A stretch of 64,000 nt of DNA from assembly GCF_001653235.2 (NCBI RefSeq), contig NC_035792.1:4898001-4962000 (forward strand), given 5' to 3'. Source of the stretch: Pochonia chlamydosporia 170 (lineage: Eukaryota; Ascomycota; Sordariomycetes; Hypocreales; Clavicipitaceae). The notes under the pieces are model-generated. The model had not been told where the DNA came from. It searched no databases and saw nothing but the letters and a program-made list of their open reading frames with translations. Of the stretch, positions 10,988 to 20,789 are shown in pieces. Position 1 is the first letter of the stretch; every line of letters starts with the position of its first letter. The position numbers were made by a program, and so were the translations under genes.

Positions 10988-12518
10988 TTATATCTTGGCT
11001 AGGAGCGATCGGTTCATCCCAAACCGGGCCAACGCCACGAAACCCGCTGACCCCAGGGCCATGGAACCGGCGTAGAAGATGGCTGGCCGATAGGCATCAA
11101 GACCTTTGCTTTCTCCTCCGTAGGCTTCCAGCAAGTAGCCGGCAATCGGCGCACCCTACATTTAACGATTAGTTACCACCAGCCTCCTCCGGATCGGTGA
11201 CATGTCGAGACTTACCATCAGATAGCCGCCACCCCATCCAGTCACAACCATTCCCATAGCTACAGACACACGCTCCGAGCCAAAGACATTACCCACGACG
11301 GTTGGCATTGTGGAGAAGAAGCCCCCGTTGGCCGCGCCGTTGATAATCACAAACAGGGCTAGTGATGCCAGGGATGTTGATACGGGCCATATCGTCAGCA
11401 TGGTTACGGCGTTGAGGGCCAAGCACAGAAACAAGGTGTTTAATGCGCCAAGCCTATCGCAGAACAGTCCGCACAGCACCCTTCCCACGGCAGATGAAAA
11501 GTTGAAGCCCGCAAGCAGCCCGGCGCCGGTGGACGACGAGAGCCCGACAGATCTGCTGTACAGCGGGAGGAAGAAAGGCGGAACGAGGAGCGGAAACGTG
11601 GCGATGGCGCCGGCAGCGAATATGATGAGGAACTTGACGTCCTTAAACAGCGCCCTATAGCCGAGTCAGTAGCCATCAGATGTTAGGGACAATGAACGAC
11701 AAACCATTCGACGAAACCGCCTGTTCGTGGCGGCACCCTCTCCTTGACGAGCCACGCGGCCGGCAGCCCGGTGAGCAGCGTGAGTATCCCCAAGATGCGA
11801 TATGTCCACTCAGCACCAACGCGTTGTATCAGCGAAGCCAGCGCGAAGCTCGTTACAGCGCCTCCCAGTCCGCCACCGGCGAAAACGATGCCATTTGCGA
11901 GTCCTCGCTTGCGGCTAAAGTACTGGGCCGGTGTCACGGACACGGTGATGAAGCAAAGGCTGATGCCCAAGCCCAGCAAGACGCCGCTGGTGGCAAACAG
12001 TCCTGCAACGCTGTTGATGGCGAAGCTGCTCAGGATTTCTGAGAGTCCCACAAACGTGATGCCTAGCATGCCTGTCTTCTGGGCGCCAATGACACGGACG
12101 ACTCTGGCGTTGACGATGGCCATGAATGAGATGGCGGCAATGGCGATAGAGCCCACGTATGAGAGGGTGCTGGCTGAGGAGAGGCCCTTTTCGACGAGGG
12201 CGCCTTGAATGACACCCCAGCTGTAACTGGTGCCAACAAACTAGTATTTGTTACATTGTTAGCGATTGTTGACGCTGGTTGACGCTGGTCGACGCAGTTG
12301 AGGCATCTTGTGTGAGTGATACTTACCCACCAAGTCATTACCGCACACCCAAATATGACTGCCCATCCGTAGCCGCCATCGGGAACTGTAGAATCGGCTA
12401 CTCTCGAAGCTTGGAGAATGTCGTCTTCCGAGTTGGGTTCCTGTTCTTGTTGTCTCGAAGCCCTGGCGGGGACAGGGAGCTGCGACACCTCGTGTAACTC
12501 TACAGCCGTAGTTGCCAT
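10988..12518 (-). CDS. MFS monocarboxylate-type transporter
   Basis: Major facilitator of the monocarboxylate porter type, 444 residues from exons 12518-12327, 12240-11705, 11654-11216 and 11155-10988. The MCT signature DGGYGWAVIFGC opens the first helix after a hydrophilic N-terminal tail of about 50 residues. The linker FSRKRGLANGI between helices 4 and 5 and about twelve hydrophobic segments fit the family. Proton-coupled uptake or export of a small carboxylate is expected, but the substrate cannot be told. Intron 1 contains short tandem copies of a GACGCTGGT-like unit. Location next to a dienelactone hydrolase would suit uptake of aromatic-derived acids; this is inference only. Confidence 0.88.
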
Positions 12519-13069
12519 GCTGGAGCGACTAGATTCAAATGATGTTGGATATGTTGAGAGAAGTGCATTTTGATGAAACAGATGATGTTGGGTGCTCTGT
12601 AGTGTAATTACTAATCGACGCGCCCTACAATGTCAATATGATGGAGCCGGGAGGCGATGTGGAGCGCCACAGGTAGTCAGAGTTTACGAAGTAAAAGACG
12701 GGTCTGAAGATGCCAAATGGTGAGGAAATATGTATGAAGAGTAAATTAAATACAATAGTCTAGTTGTACCCCTTCTTTGCTCGATACTCCAAGCCCCTCT
12801 GGTGCCTCGGGGATTCATAGCCTGCGGCGAAACGTATTGCCCACACCCAAGTATATCGGGATAAATCGCCACATATACTAGTATCATATGCTGACCCTCC
12901 TACCAGTGTGGTATTGGCTTGTTTGACGCTTTAACTATTCACCATAGCACCCCTGCTGATTCTCTGCCATCTACCAACGCCGTGCATGCACCTTTGCTCC
13001 GCATTTGCAAATTGAATCATATATACTCGCTCGCTTGTGCCTTGTCATTCATTTTGCGGAGGCTCGAGT
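12519..13069. other. Intergenic
   Basis: About 550 bp between the MFS start and the 3' end of the small Gln/Asn-rich gene. It is AT-rich near 12860-12890. No gene or repeat recognised. Confidence 0.5.
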
Positions 13070-13312
13070 TTACTTCTCAGGCCGGGGGGCTTGATTCGCA
13101 TTTGGCTGGCTGTAGTAGTTGGGTGGAGGGCCCTGCTGTTGATAATTGCCTTGTTGTCCATAGCCCTGGTATTGCTGAGGCGGACCAAAATTGCTTTGAT
13201 TTGGCCCATATTGTTGGTTGTTTTGCTGTTCGTTGTTCTGCTTCTTCTTGTTGAACTCTTTGGCGACGGCAACGGCGGCGCCGGAAAAGATGAGGGTCTT
13301 GATGAGTCCCAT
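13070..13312 (-). CDS. Small Gln/Asn-rich protein
   Basis: An 80-residue protein, no intron. The N-terminus MGLIKTLIFSGAAVAVAKEF looks like a short hydrophobic anchor. It is followed by a basic KKK and a Gln/Asn/Pro/Tyr-rich tail with QYQGYGQQ-like units. I prefer the ATG at 13312 because the upstream in-frame ATG at 13417 would precede a TATA-spaced 5' leader, and because many small fungal proteins begin MGLIKT. A perfect ATATAAAG on the minus strand (13442-13435) lies about 125 bp upstream and supports this start. Function unknown; the composition suggests a disordered or aggregation-prone tail. Confidence 0.65.
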   Translation of the reverse strand: MGLIKTLIFSGAAVAVAKEFNKKKQNNEQQNNQQYGPNQSNFGPPQQYQGYGQQGNYQQQGPPPNYYSQPNANQAPRPEK

Positions 13313-13434
13313 TGTGGAGGATGCGGGATGAAGCAAAGTAAGAGGTGATAGGAGTAAGACTTGTTTTTGAGAGATGCTGATTTGAATGCTAATGTTGAGG
13401 ACGAAAGACAGTTTCAAGTGACGGATGGAAACAT

Positions 13435-13442
13435 CTTTATAT
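13435..13442 (-). promoter_or_regulatory. TATA box of the small Gln/Asn-rich gene
   Basis: ATATAAAG on the minus strand, about 125 bp upstream of the ATG at 13312. Confidence 0.5.
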
Positions 13443-14474
13443 CTTGGGAATCGATTCTATCTGCTGCCTTACTTCGCCGGCTTGGTAAGATGGGTGGTGA
13501 TGCCGCGTGTAAGTTGGGCTGTGGACCACAATTGTCAGCCATCATGAGCCACCATGTGCCTGAAAGCGCACTGCTCCGCCCCCTGCGCTGTCGTGGACCC
13601 TTGATGCTAGTGGTAGATTAATTTGTTTGGTGGACGAGATGGGTCATTTGGCGATCTTGGGGCTTAGTTTGCGAAATGCCTCCGTGGTTTCGGTATCGCT
13701 CAAACGCCACCCAAACGGATGTCCAGATAGATGTGCGGTTAAATTGAGGATGAGAAGTTTCGCAACGCTGTATACTGTTCACTATCGAGGCATGTATTGT
13801 ATATGGAATATTGACTTTTCACGATCAGTTATCTCGGGCATGTGTACTCAGGAGTTGAGACGAGCTCGTTATTTCACCAAGAGTGCTCCGCAAGGTAATG
13901 CAGCATAGCGTCTCTACTTTGGATTGGCACTCTGGAACTTGTCAAGGCGCAAAAGAAAGCGACGGTGGTAACGAATGTAACCGCATGCCCATGCTCTCGC
14001 GATAATGTCAAGTATCACTCGCTGCCAGGCAAGGGGATGAGCCGAAATCCGAGTGCGACGCCGTCAAATGGCCAAAACGTATCAACTTCCATGCTTGGTC
14101 AAGGTTACGTCGCCTTGGGTTCGACATTCGCTTCTTCGGTTCATCCTTCGGCGCTAAATGAGCGCCATCTTTATGCCGAGCCACTTCCATCGTTCTGCGG
14201 AATCGGTCTCGGTATCGTTTAGAGCCCACTACTTGGGCTGACCAGACCAGACATTTTCTCATCTCCACTGGGAGTAAGCAGCCGCCCAGCCACGAGATAT
14301 TTGCCGCATGTGGCATTTGATATGCATCGTCAGATCTGGGACTTCAAAGTCCCGGCAAGCCAGAAGAGTGAGGAGTGAATACAGAAGGAAGGTCTCACGT
14401 CAGGAAAATGAAAGTCCCTTGAAGTTCAGCCCCCGGACAACCATTTTAGATACAGCGGGAGTTTAAGAGAACTT

Positions 14475-14540
14475 AACCAACGGTATCGCCTATCGCATGG
14501 TGTGCTAGAGTGTGTTGAGATGTATTGGAGTACATTTGAA
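14475..14540 (+). repeat. Half-element of hairpin repeat family (left arm)
   Basis: Begins ACGGTATCGCCTATCGCATG and continues into a GTTGAGATGTATTGGAGTACAT-like stretch. It matches the left terminal arm of the full copy at 44819-44962 (AAGGTATCGCGTATCGCG...) with scattered substitutions. Confidence 0.5.
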
Positions 14541-15033
14541 TACAATCGAACGCTTTTGACCACAAGCTGGTCTACAGAATAGACATATGGGTAACTGTTG
14601 GTTAAATTGACAACAATTCGAGTTGATTGCAATCGCATGGAACAACATACAAAGGTCAATGTTGTGATGAGAACCAATTTGCGGATCTAGTTAGGTGAGA
14701 TGCTGGTATTGATGTCTGGTCCACAAGACGAGGCATCGCACATGGAAGGCTTATTTTAAATTAACTATGGCGACTCACAAATGCAAAATTCACGCGTTTT
14801 GACTATAAATCCAAGTCATAGAAATCATTGGAGTGAGAATCCTCTCATTTTCCCCTTTTACACATTGTCATAGACGAGCGCTCAAGACTTCCGGGTAGCC
14901 AGAATCTGGGGTTATCATGTACTTTAGCGCCAGGCTGCGGGAGAAAGCGGCTCAGAATGAACCTAGATACTTGACCATTTACAATATGAATGCCCCTATA
15001 ATCTAATAATACTTCAGAACCCCAGAATCTGTG

Positions 15034-15117
15034 GTCAAAGTATTTGCTTATATTTAAGTATATATAAACACATTTCAATATGTCCTGACACATAACACGA
15101 TGTGCGATACCTTTCCC
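15034..15117 (-). repeat. Half-element of hairpin repeat family (right arm)
   Basis: Read on the minus strand it begins AAGGTATCGCACATCGTG and runs into ATTGAAATGTGTTTATAT. It is similar to the termini of the full copy near 44.9 kb and inverted relative to the arm at 14475. Confidence 0.5.
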
Positions 15118-15335
15118 TTCAGGTGCTTTCAGGCCTCCACTCAAACAGTCTGGTCTGGCCTGGTCCATTAGTGGTGACTTTAGCGCAATGCAGTGCCGCT
15201 AGTCAGCCGATAAATCAAATCCATTCATGTCAATCAATATCCAAGGATCTACTCCGTACAGATGCCCCTATTTCCCAAGGAGAAAATTGATGAAATCCTT
15301 CCCACAACTGTACCAGGTTGCCTGGCGCGAATACC

Positions 15336-17204
15336 ATGGATGGCTTCCAACATGCCGTGTCGGATGCATTCTGGCATTGGAAGCAACGCTACCATGAACT
15401 GGATTGTGGCGTGTTGAAATCTTCAGTTTCTCTCGGCATACGCAAGCTGTCCAAGGCGCCAATTCTCATCGCCGCATTCTGTCTATCTCTCATACTTTTC
15501 ATTTCTTACCCCAAGACTCAGGTTGACTTTCATATTTTGGGACACCATCAGAGCAATCAGACACTGGACTTGGAGCACCACCCGGACAATGAAACCCTTG
15601 AATTGGACCTCCACCAGAGCAACAAGACTCTCGATCAAGAGCATCCACTGACCACCAGCACGACGCTGGCCATCACAAGTCAACCAAGCAATCATCGGAC
15701 CACATCGCAGATTCCCCAAAGCAGCACTCAGCCAGAAACTGCGCGCCCACGCCCGACTGAGCCCGTTGACAAGCCCGGCCAGCAACAGGATACAGTGAAA
15801 GAACCACAGAGAGACCGTCGGTTTGTCCTGATCATACCCGCCACGTCGCCAAGTCCCGATCTCTGCAAGACGATAGTCACAGCACTGGCCCTGGGGTACC
15901 CCAGTCCTGTCATCATCAACTGGGGCATAGACTACCATCAAGTCACAAAATGGGAGGGCGGCCAAAACCTCCCAAAGATCCCCGGGTTTGTGAAGTACCT
16001 TGATGCGGTGATGCATCCCGATGCCCATCCAGACGAGAAGCTGGATGAGGAGGACCTCGTGCTCATGGTGGATGCCTACGATGTGTGGTTCCAGCTCCCA
16101 GCTGAGATTTTGCTCAGGCGATATCATGAGATTAACAAAAAAGCCAACGCCAGGCTGCATCAGCAATGGAATAAAAGTGAGCCAATGCCAATGCTACAAA
16201 CGGTCATCGCGGCGTCGGGGAAGAACTGCCACCCGCAGCCTGACTCGGGCTCCAATATGCATTGCGAGAGGCTGCCGGACAGTCCGTTGAGGCCAGATCT
16301 TTACGGCCCGGATACAGAGAAGAACGCGACAAAACATCGCGACCATCGGCCAAAATACATCAATGGAGGAGTTTACATCGGCCCAGCAGGTGACATGCGG
16401 CGGTTGTTCCGCCGCGCAGCACAGAAAATGGAGGCAGGCATCGGCCAAGGCGTTCATCTGTTCAGCGAACAAGGCATCCCCGGCGAAGTGCTGGGCGAGC
16501 AAGAGGTCTGGAGGCAATGGAGAAGAGGAAGCAATGATGTAGTCAGCGACAATGACGCAAGGGTTCTCATGGACAGGGACTTTGAGTATCACTTCGGACT
16601 GGACTATCACCAGGAGCTATCCATCCAGACCTTTTGGACGGACACCGAAGATGGGCTATTCGACGGCGCGTTTGTTCGACTTAACAACCAGACCGTCATT
16701 GATGGATACTCTGCGGCACTGGGCATATCACCAGTGCGACTCAAGGGCGTCCCCAACGACGTCCAGACCGCACGGAATCCTCTAAGCGGCATAGTCGAGT
16801 CACCAGACTGGGGAGGAATGCNAATGCCGCTGTACGCCGACTTCTACACCGAATCGGTTCCCGTCATCGTGCACCACAACGGCTTCAAGGAGAGACGCAC
16901 GTCTTGGTGGCACAAGCCCTGGTTCCATCAGCATCTGAGGCAACTCTTGACTCTCAGTCTTGTGCCCAAGGAACCGTCGGCATCATTCGCAGTGGTAGAA
17001 GCTGAGGACGGCATCGTCAAATACTGGGGCCAGCCAGCAGGATTAACAGACAGACGGCCACGGCTGATGGGTGACTCGGCCAAGGGGCCCTTTGCAAAGA
17101 TGGAGTTTCAAGACGTTTGTCAATATCCAGATGAATCAGCACGTGGTGATGGCAAGCACTGGTGGGATGAAGTTTTCCGCGACACAGAGGGACCGTTGAG
17201 CTGA
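15336..17204 (+). CDS. Type II membrane glycosyltransferase-like protein
   Basis: Single exon of 622 residues from the ATG at 15336. A short cytosolic N-terminus is followed by one hydrophobic segment (about residues 42-58, PILIAAFCLSLILFISYP). Next is a Thr/Ser/Gln-rich stem, then a globular domain beginning RRFVLIIPATSPS. A DAYDVWFQLP block carries a D-x-x-D motif, and KYINGGVYIGPA is typical of a sugar-nucleotide-binding glycosyltransferase fold related to PLOD/procollagen galactosyltransferase-like proteins. A Golgi lumenal location is expected. Base 16822 is an N, so one codon (CNA) is undetermined, but the frame is intact. The convergent neighbour is a nucleotide-sugar epimerase, consistent with glycan synthesis. 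Donor and acceptor are unknown. Confidence 0.7.
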   Translation: MDGFQHAVSDAFWHWKQRYHELDCGVLKSSVSLGIRKLSKAPILIAAFCLSLILFISYPKTQVDFHILGHHQSNQTLDLEHHPDNETLELDLHQSNKTLDQEHPLTTSTTLAITSQPSNHRTTSQIPQSSTQPETARPRPTEPVDKPGQQQDTVKEPQRDRRFVLIIPATSPSPDLCKTIVTALALGYPSPVIINWGIDYHQVTKWEGGQNLPKIPGFVKYLDAVMHPDAHPDEKLDEEDLVLMVDAYDVWFQLPAEILLRRYHEINKKANARLHQQWNKSEPMPMLQTVIAASGKNCHPQPDSGSNMHCERLPDSPLRPDLYGPDTEKNATKHRDHRPKYINGGVYIGPAGDMRRLFRRAAQKMEAGIGQGVHLFSEQGIPGEVLGEQEVWRQWRRGSNDVVSDNDARVLMDRDFEYHFGLDYHQELSIQTFWTDTEDGLFDGAFVRLNNQTVIDGYSAALGISPVRLKGVPNDVQTARNPLSGIVESPDWGGMXMPLYADFYTESVPVIVHHNGFKERRTSWWHKPWFHQHLRQLLTLSLVPKEPSASFAVVEAEDGIVKYWGQPAGLTDRRPRLMGDSAKGPFAKMEFQDVCQYPDESARGDGKHWWDEVFRDTEGPLS

Positions 17205-17361
17205 CGGCTTTTTACCGTGACTTTGTCGAAATTTTTCTCTTTTTATTGTCTATTACTCTAGTGTATTATTATATCTACATGTATAGAGTTGCATAGTCGG
17301 CGCAAGACTTCTTTATCTGCGCACACGGCGTCTACACGGGGAGGGCGGTTTTCATGAGCGT

Positions 17362-18363
17362 TCAATACTCTGAACTTAGAAACCACAAAACAAACTTTGG
17401 GATTCCATTTTGAATGTTCGTCTTGGGCTTATACCCAAGCAATGAGCTTGCTTTCGAAATGTTTGCAAACGTGATTGACATGTCACCTGGCTGGAGCTCT
17501 CGCTGATCCAGGGCGGCCTTCCTCCCCAAACTCTCCTCGAGAAGGCTAATTAATTCGCGCAGTTCGATTGTCTGCGACTCCCCCAGATTGATCACTTCAT
17601 ACATGGATCCTTCGTAGTCGATTGCAGCCCGTATCCCCTGGATGATGTTGTCGACATACGTATAGTCTCGACGGGTGGTCCCATCGCCAAACACGGGGAT
17701 CGGCTTGCCATGACAAATCAGCTTGGCAAATTTATAAATGGCCAGGTCGGGGCGCTGGCGAGGCCCATAGACGGTAAAGAATCGTAGGCAGAGACATCTA
17801 ATGCCATAGAGATGAGAGTACGTGTGACACAGCAGTTCGGCGGCCGTCTTTGACGCAGCGTAGGGCGAAATGGGCCGCGATGTCTTGCAGTCTTCGGAGA
17901 ACGGAACTTTTGCGCCTGTACCGTAGACGCTCGATGAAGAGCCAAACAGAAACTGAGAAACACCAAAGTCTTTGGCACACTCCAGCAGATTCAATGTACC
18001 CGTGACGTTGGTGTCCACGTATGAACCCGGGTCGCGGAGGGACTCCCGCACACCGGCACGCGATGCCAGATGCACCACGGCGGTCAACCTGTTCTCCGTG
18101 AAAACGGCACGCAGGGCGTTTGCATCTCGTATGTCTACTTGGTAAAGTCTGAAGTTTGGGTTCGTAAGATGGGCGACAATGTTGGCACGTTTTGTCTCGG
18201 GGGAGTAGAAATCGTCAAAGTTGTCGACAACTACAACTTTCCAACAACCTTCTGCTAGAAGAGCGTCGACTAGGTTCGAGCCAATGAATCCTGCACCGCC
18301 CGTCACCAGTATTTCTCCTCGGGGCTTGGCGTACGCAGCTGCAGGTCTAGTAATGACTGTCAT
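17362..18363 (-). CDS. NAD-dependent UDP-glucuronate 4-epimerase-like
   Basis: Single-exon 333-residue short-chain dehydrogenase of the extended, epimerase type. The Rossmann motif TGGAGFIGS is at 21-29, and Ser residues plus Tyr168/Lys172 (PYAASK) form the catalytic set. [10 protein letters not shown] near 103-112 and [14 protein letters not shown] are characteristic of UDP-glucuronate 4-epimerases (CapI/WbpP-like relatives). The expected reaction is UDP-glucuronate to UDP-galacturonate, though related UDP-hexose specificity cannot be excluded. Lack of introns and the close resemblance to bacterial polysaccharide-locus enzymes suggest acquisition from bacteria; this is inference. It faces the glycosyltransferase-like gene with about 160 bp between stops. 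Confidence 0.85.
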   Translation of the reverse strand: MTVITRPAAAYAKPRGEILVTGGAGFIGSNLVDALLAEGCWKVVVVDNFDDFYSPETKRANIVAHLTNPNFRLYQVDIRDANALRAVFTENRLTAVVHLASRAGVRESLRDPGSYVDTNVTGTLNLLECAKDFGVSQFLFGSSSSVYGTGAKVPFSEDCKTSRPISPYAASKTAAELLCHTYSHLYGIRCLCLRFFTVYGPRQRPDLAIYKFAKLICHGKPIPVFGDGTTRRDYTYVDNIIQGIRAAIDYEGSMYEVINLGESQTIELRELISLLEESLGRKAALDQRELQPGDMSITFANISKASSLLGYKPKTNIQNGIPKFVLWFLSSEY

Positions 18364-18938
18364 GGTGGTGTGTTTCTCGCAATGGCAGAGTGTTTGTTTC
18401 GTTTCTGCAACTTTCTCAGTTCATACTGGCAGTGCCCGATGTACGAGATTCACTGCGTGGTGATCCAGTTTAGATGTGCCTGGTCACCTCTTCAGGGAGG
18501 GTCTAATTGCAGCAATTAGTAGAATGATTGACCATTTTCGGTGGACCTCTTACCTGGGTTCTGTCCTGTGGCCCAAGGTGGCTCTTGATTTGGTGAGGGT
18601 AACTTGCAAATGTGTTGCAAGTTGTAAAGGATATGCTGCGAAGTTACACACCGCCAGGCAACAGGCAACGAACCCTCGGACATGATCGCTTTCCAATTTT
18701 TATCTTGTCCAAACCGGAGATGAAACTCCTGATAAAGATCGACTGCATATACCGATCTATTGGGCATTGTGGCTGGGGCTGGGTTAACTAGTTACTGGGG
18801 CTCGATGGAACTAGTTGTCGCAATAGGCAAAAAGGAAATTACAACTACAAATACAGCAACGCTATTGATGACCACGGGTGTTAGGAGTTAAACAAGTGTC
18901 GCATGTTCAACGTTCACTGAATGCAGCTCGGCCCGGCC
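18364..18938. other. Intergenic left of the transposon
   Basis: About 575 bp upstream of the epimerase. No coding signal. The promoter of the epimerase presumably lies here. Confidence 0.45.
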
Positions 18939-18943
18939 GTACC
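18939..18943. repeat. Target-site duplication, left copy
   Basis: GTACC immediately outside the left terminal inverted repeat, repeated exactly at 22714-22718. Confidence 0.8.
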
Positions 18944-18983
18944 TACGGTGGGATATTAGACAAATGACTGCAAAGTCCGCCAA
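18944..18983 (+). repeat. Terminal inverted repeat, left
   Basis: Begins TACGGTGGGATATTAGAC and pairs with 22674-22713 over 40 bp with three mismatches. Confidence 0.88.
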
Positions 18984-19105
18984 ACACAAACCCCGCACAC
19001 AACACAGGGTTCCAAAAATCAGGAATTTGCATACCAAGCTCTAAAAGCTAGTTATATGAGCTATTTAATAGATATATTTAAGTAAGCAGCTAAAATAAGG
19101 CTTTA

Positions 19106-20376
19106 TTACAACCGCAATAATTGTGCTTTAGCTGTCGCCTTTGTTTTACGACTAAAGCGGGTTAATCGAGGACTTAGAGGATAATTATCGCTATCTATTG
19201 TATGGGTCCGTGGCCGTTTTCTCAAGGGCAGATGATTCTAATGATCTTCTGCTTCCTTTAGTGCTTCCTGATTCTCGTCCTCTAGACCAATTTGATGCTC
19301 GTTATCTTCTATTTGTGCCCCATCTTCCTAATCTTCTTGCTGAACCTCTAAGTCGCTCTCATCAGCTTCTGCTGGTGGAAAGGCTTCAAGAGAGATCACC
19401 TCGCAAGCTGCCTCAGCTTTAATTTCCTCTGTTAGAGCTACCATAGCCGATTGTAATTCCTTTCCCTTTGAATTAATAGGCAAGGGCCTTGACAAGCTTT
19501 TGCTATTAGCTCGAGCCGCCCGCGGCTTCTTTGGCTGTAGCTTTAGCTGATCCGTGATAAATCGGATGTCAATCCAAAGAATAACTCTTCCATCTTCAAT
19601 AGCCCAAGCGTAATTAGCATTAGGATTAAAGATTTCATCGATGCATTCAAAAGGCTTATGTTCAAAGGCAACAGAGATAAACGTGCTAGTCTCTGACTTG
19701 CCAGATCTCTCAAATGAGACCCCAAACTGTATATTTAATCGATCAATATCTCGTAACGGCAGCCCAAGACAAATAAGGTAGTTGGATATAAAGCCCTCTT
19801 TTAAGAGAGTCTTCAGCGTACGCCAAGGAATAATAGGAAGGTCAAGGCTATCTACATAACTATTAGCAATAGCAAATATCAGGTTAGAGGCTTTATACCA
19901 AGCTAGGTTGTTTTTGTGGCCTTAAAGAAGCCGCCTGTAAGGTTGTAGCCAACTAAATGTAGAGCTTTAATTTGAATTTTTAAGCCAATTGAATTTTCAA
20001 ATAGTGAGGCTTCTTTTGCGGCTCTTATTGCTTAATTGGCTTCACGTCTCATCTTCCTAAAGTGCGAGAATTAGATCAGGTTAGCTGATCGACCTAGAGA
20101 TAATAAGGTAGATGAAGGGGAGCTAGATCTTGGAAGACTAGAGAGCCCTCTTCCATGGGATAAAATGTAGCCTGTTATTGAGGATACAGTTCTTTGTAGG
20201 TTAGCAGCTAAGATAACCTCGCTATCAGAGTCATCAACATTAATCTCTTTTGGCCAGCGTTTGCCACAGAATAAACATCTAGGCACATCTCGATTTGCTG
20301 CCCAAATCTCTGCATGCCTTTTTCGATCGGGGTGGTTATCGCAGATTACGCTGATTGAACGAGCCTTGGTAGACAT
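19106..20376 (-). pseudogene. Second transposon protein (ORF B), degenerate
   Basis: Starts MSTKARSISVICDNHPDRKR, followed by a CLFCGKRW that could be part of a zinc-binding pair. A Ser-rich stretch and then an alpha/beta-looking domain follow (IPWRTLKTLLKEGF and YAWAIEDGRVILWIDI). The C-terminal tail is acidic, Gln/Glu-rich. The reading frame changes near 19915 and there are several TAG/TAA codons at positions compatible with CAG/CAA or TGG. I do not recognise the family. By position it is the accessory gene of the element, perhaps DNA-binding. Confidence 0.6.
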
Positions 20377-20789
20377 AATTGCTACTAATAAGAGTTAATA
20401 GAAGGATGCTCAAATGGCTATTTAAGGCTGCTGTAAATACCTGGAAGGAAGCATTGTGTGAAGGTAAGAGCCATAATGGTGTTAAAAGGGGGAAATTGCT
20501 ATGGGTTAAAAACTCAGCTGCAGGCATAAGAAAAAAATACCCTATATGCTGTAATAATAAAAGAAGCTATTGCTATAAATAAAAACAATAACGAAAGCTG
20601 TAAAAAAAATATTAGCTGCTCTATCTAAAGAATTAAACAAGCGACCAAAAAGAATTTATTATTTGCTCCATGCCAATGAACAGGGATAGCACTGGGGGTA
20701 AGAAGCTTACCACCTGCACTAACCCTGACTAAAGCCATAAAGCAAATAACAATATTGCTCCTTGCAAAATATACCTATATACACATATA

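Larger units (their letters stand above)
13313..15335. other. Gene-free 2-kb region with repeat halves
   Basis: No ORF here resembles a known protein, and reading frames are short on both strands. It contains two related repeat arms in inverted orientation, at about 14475-14540 and 15034-15117, described separately. Confidence 0.5.
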
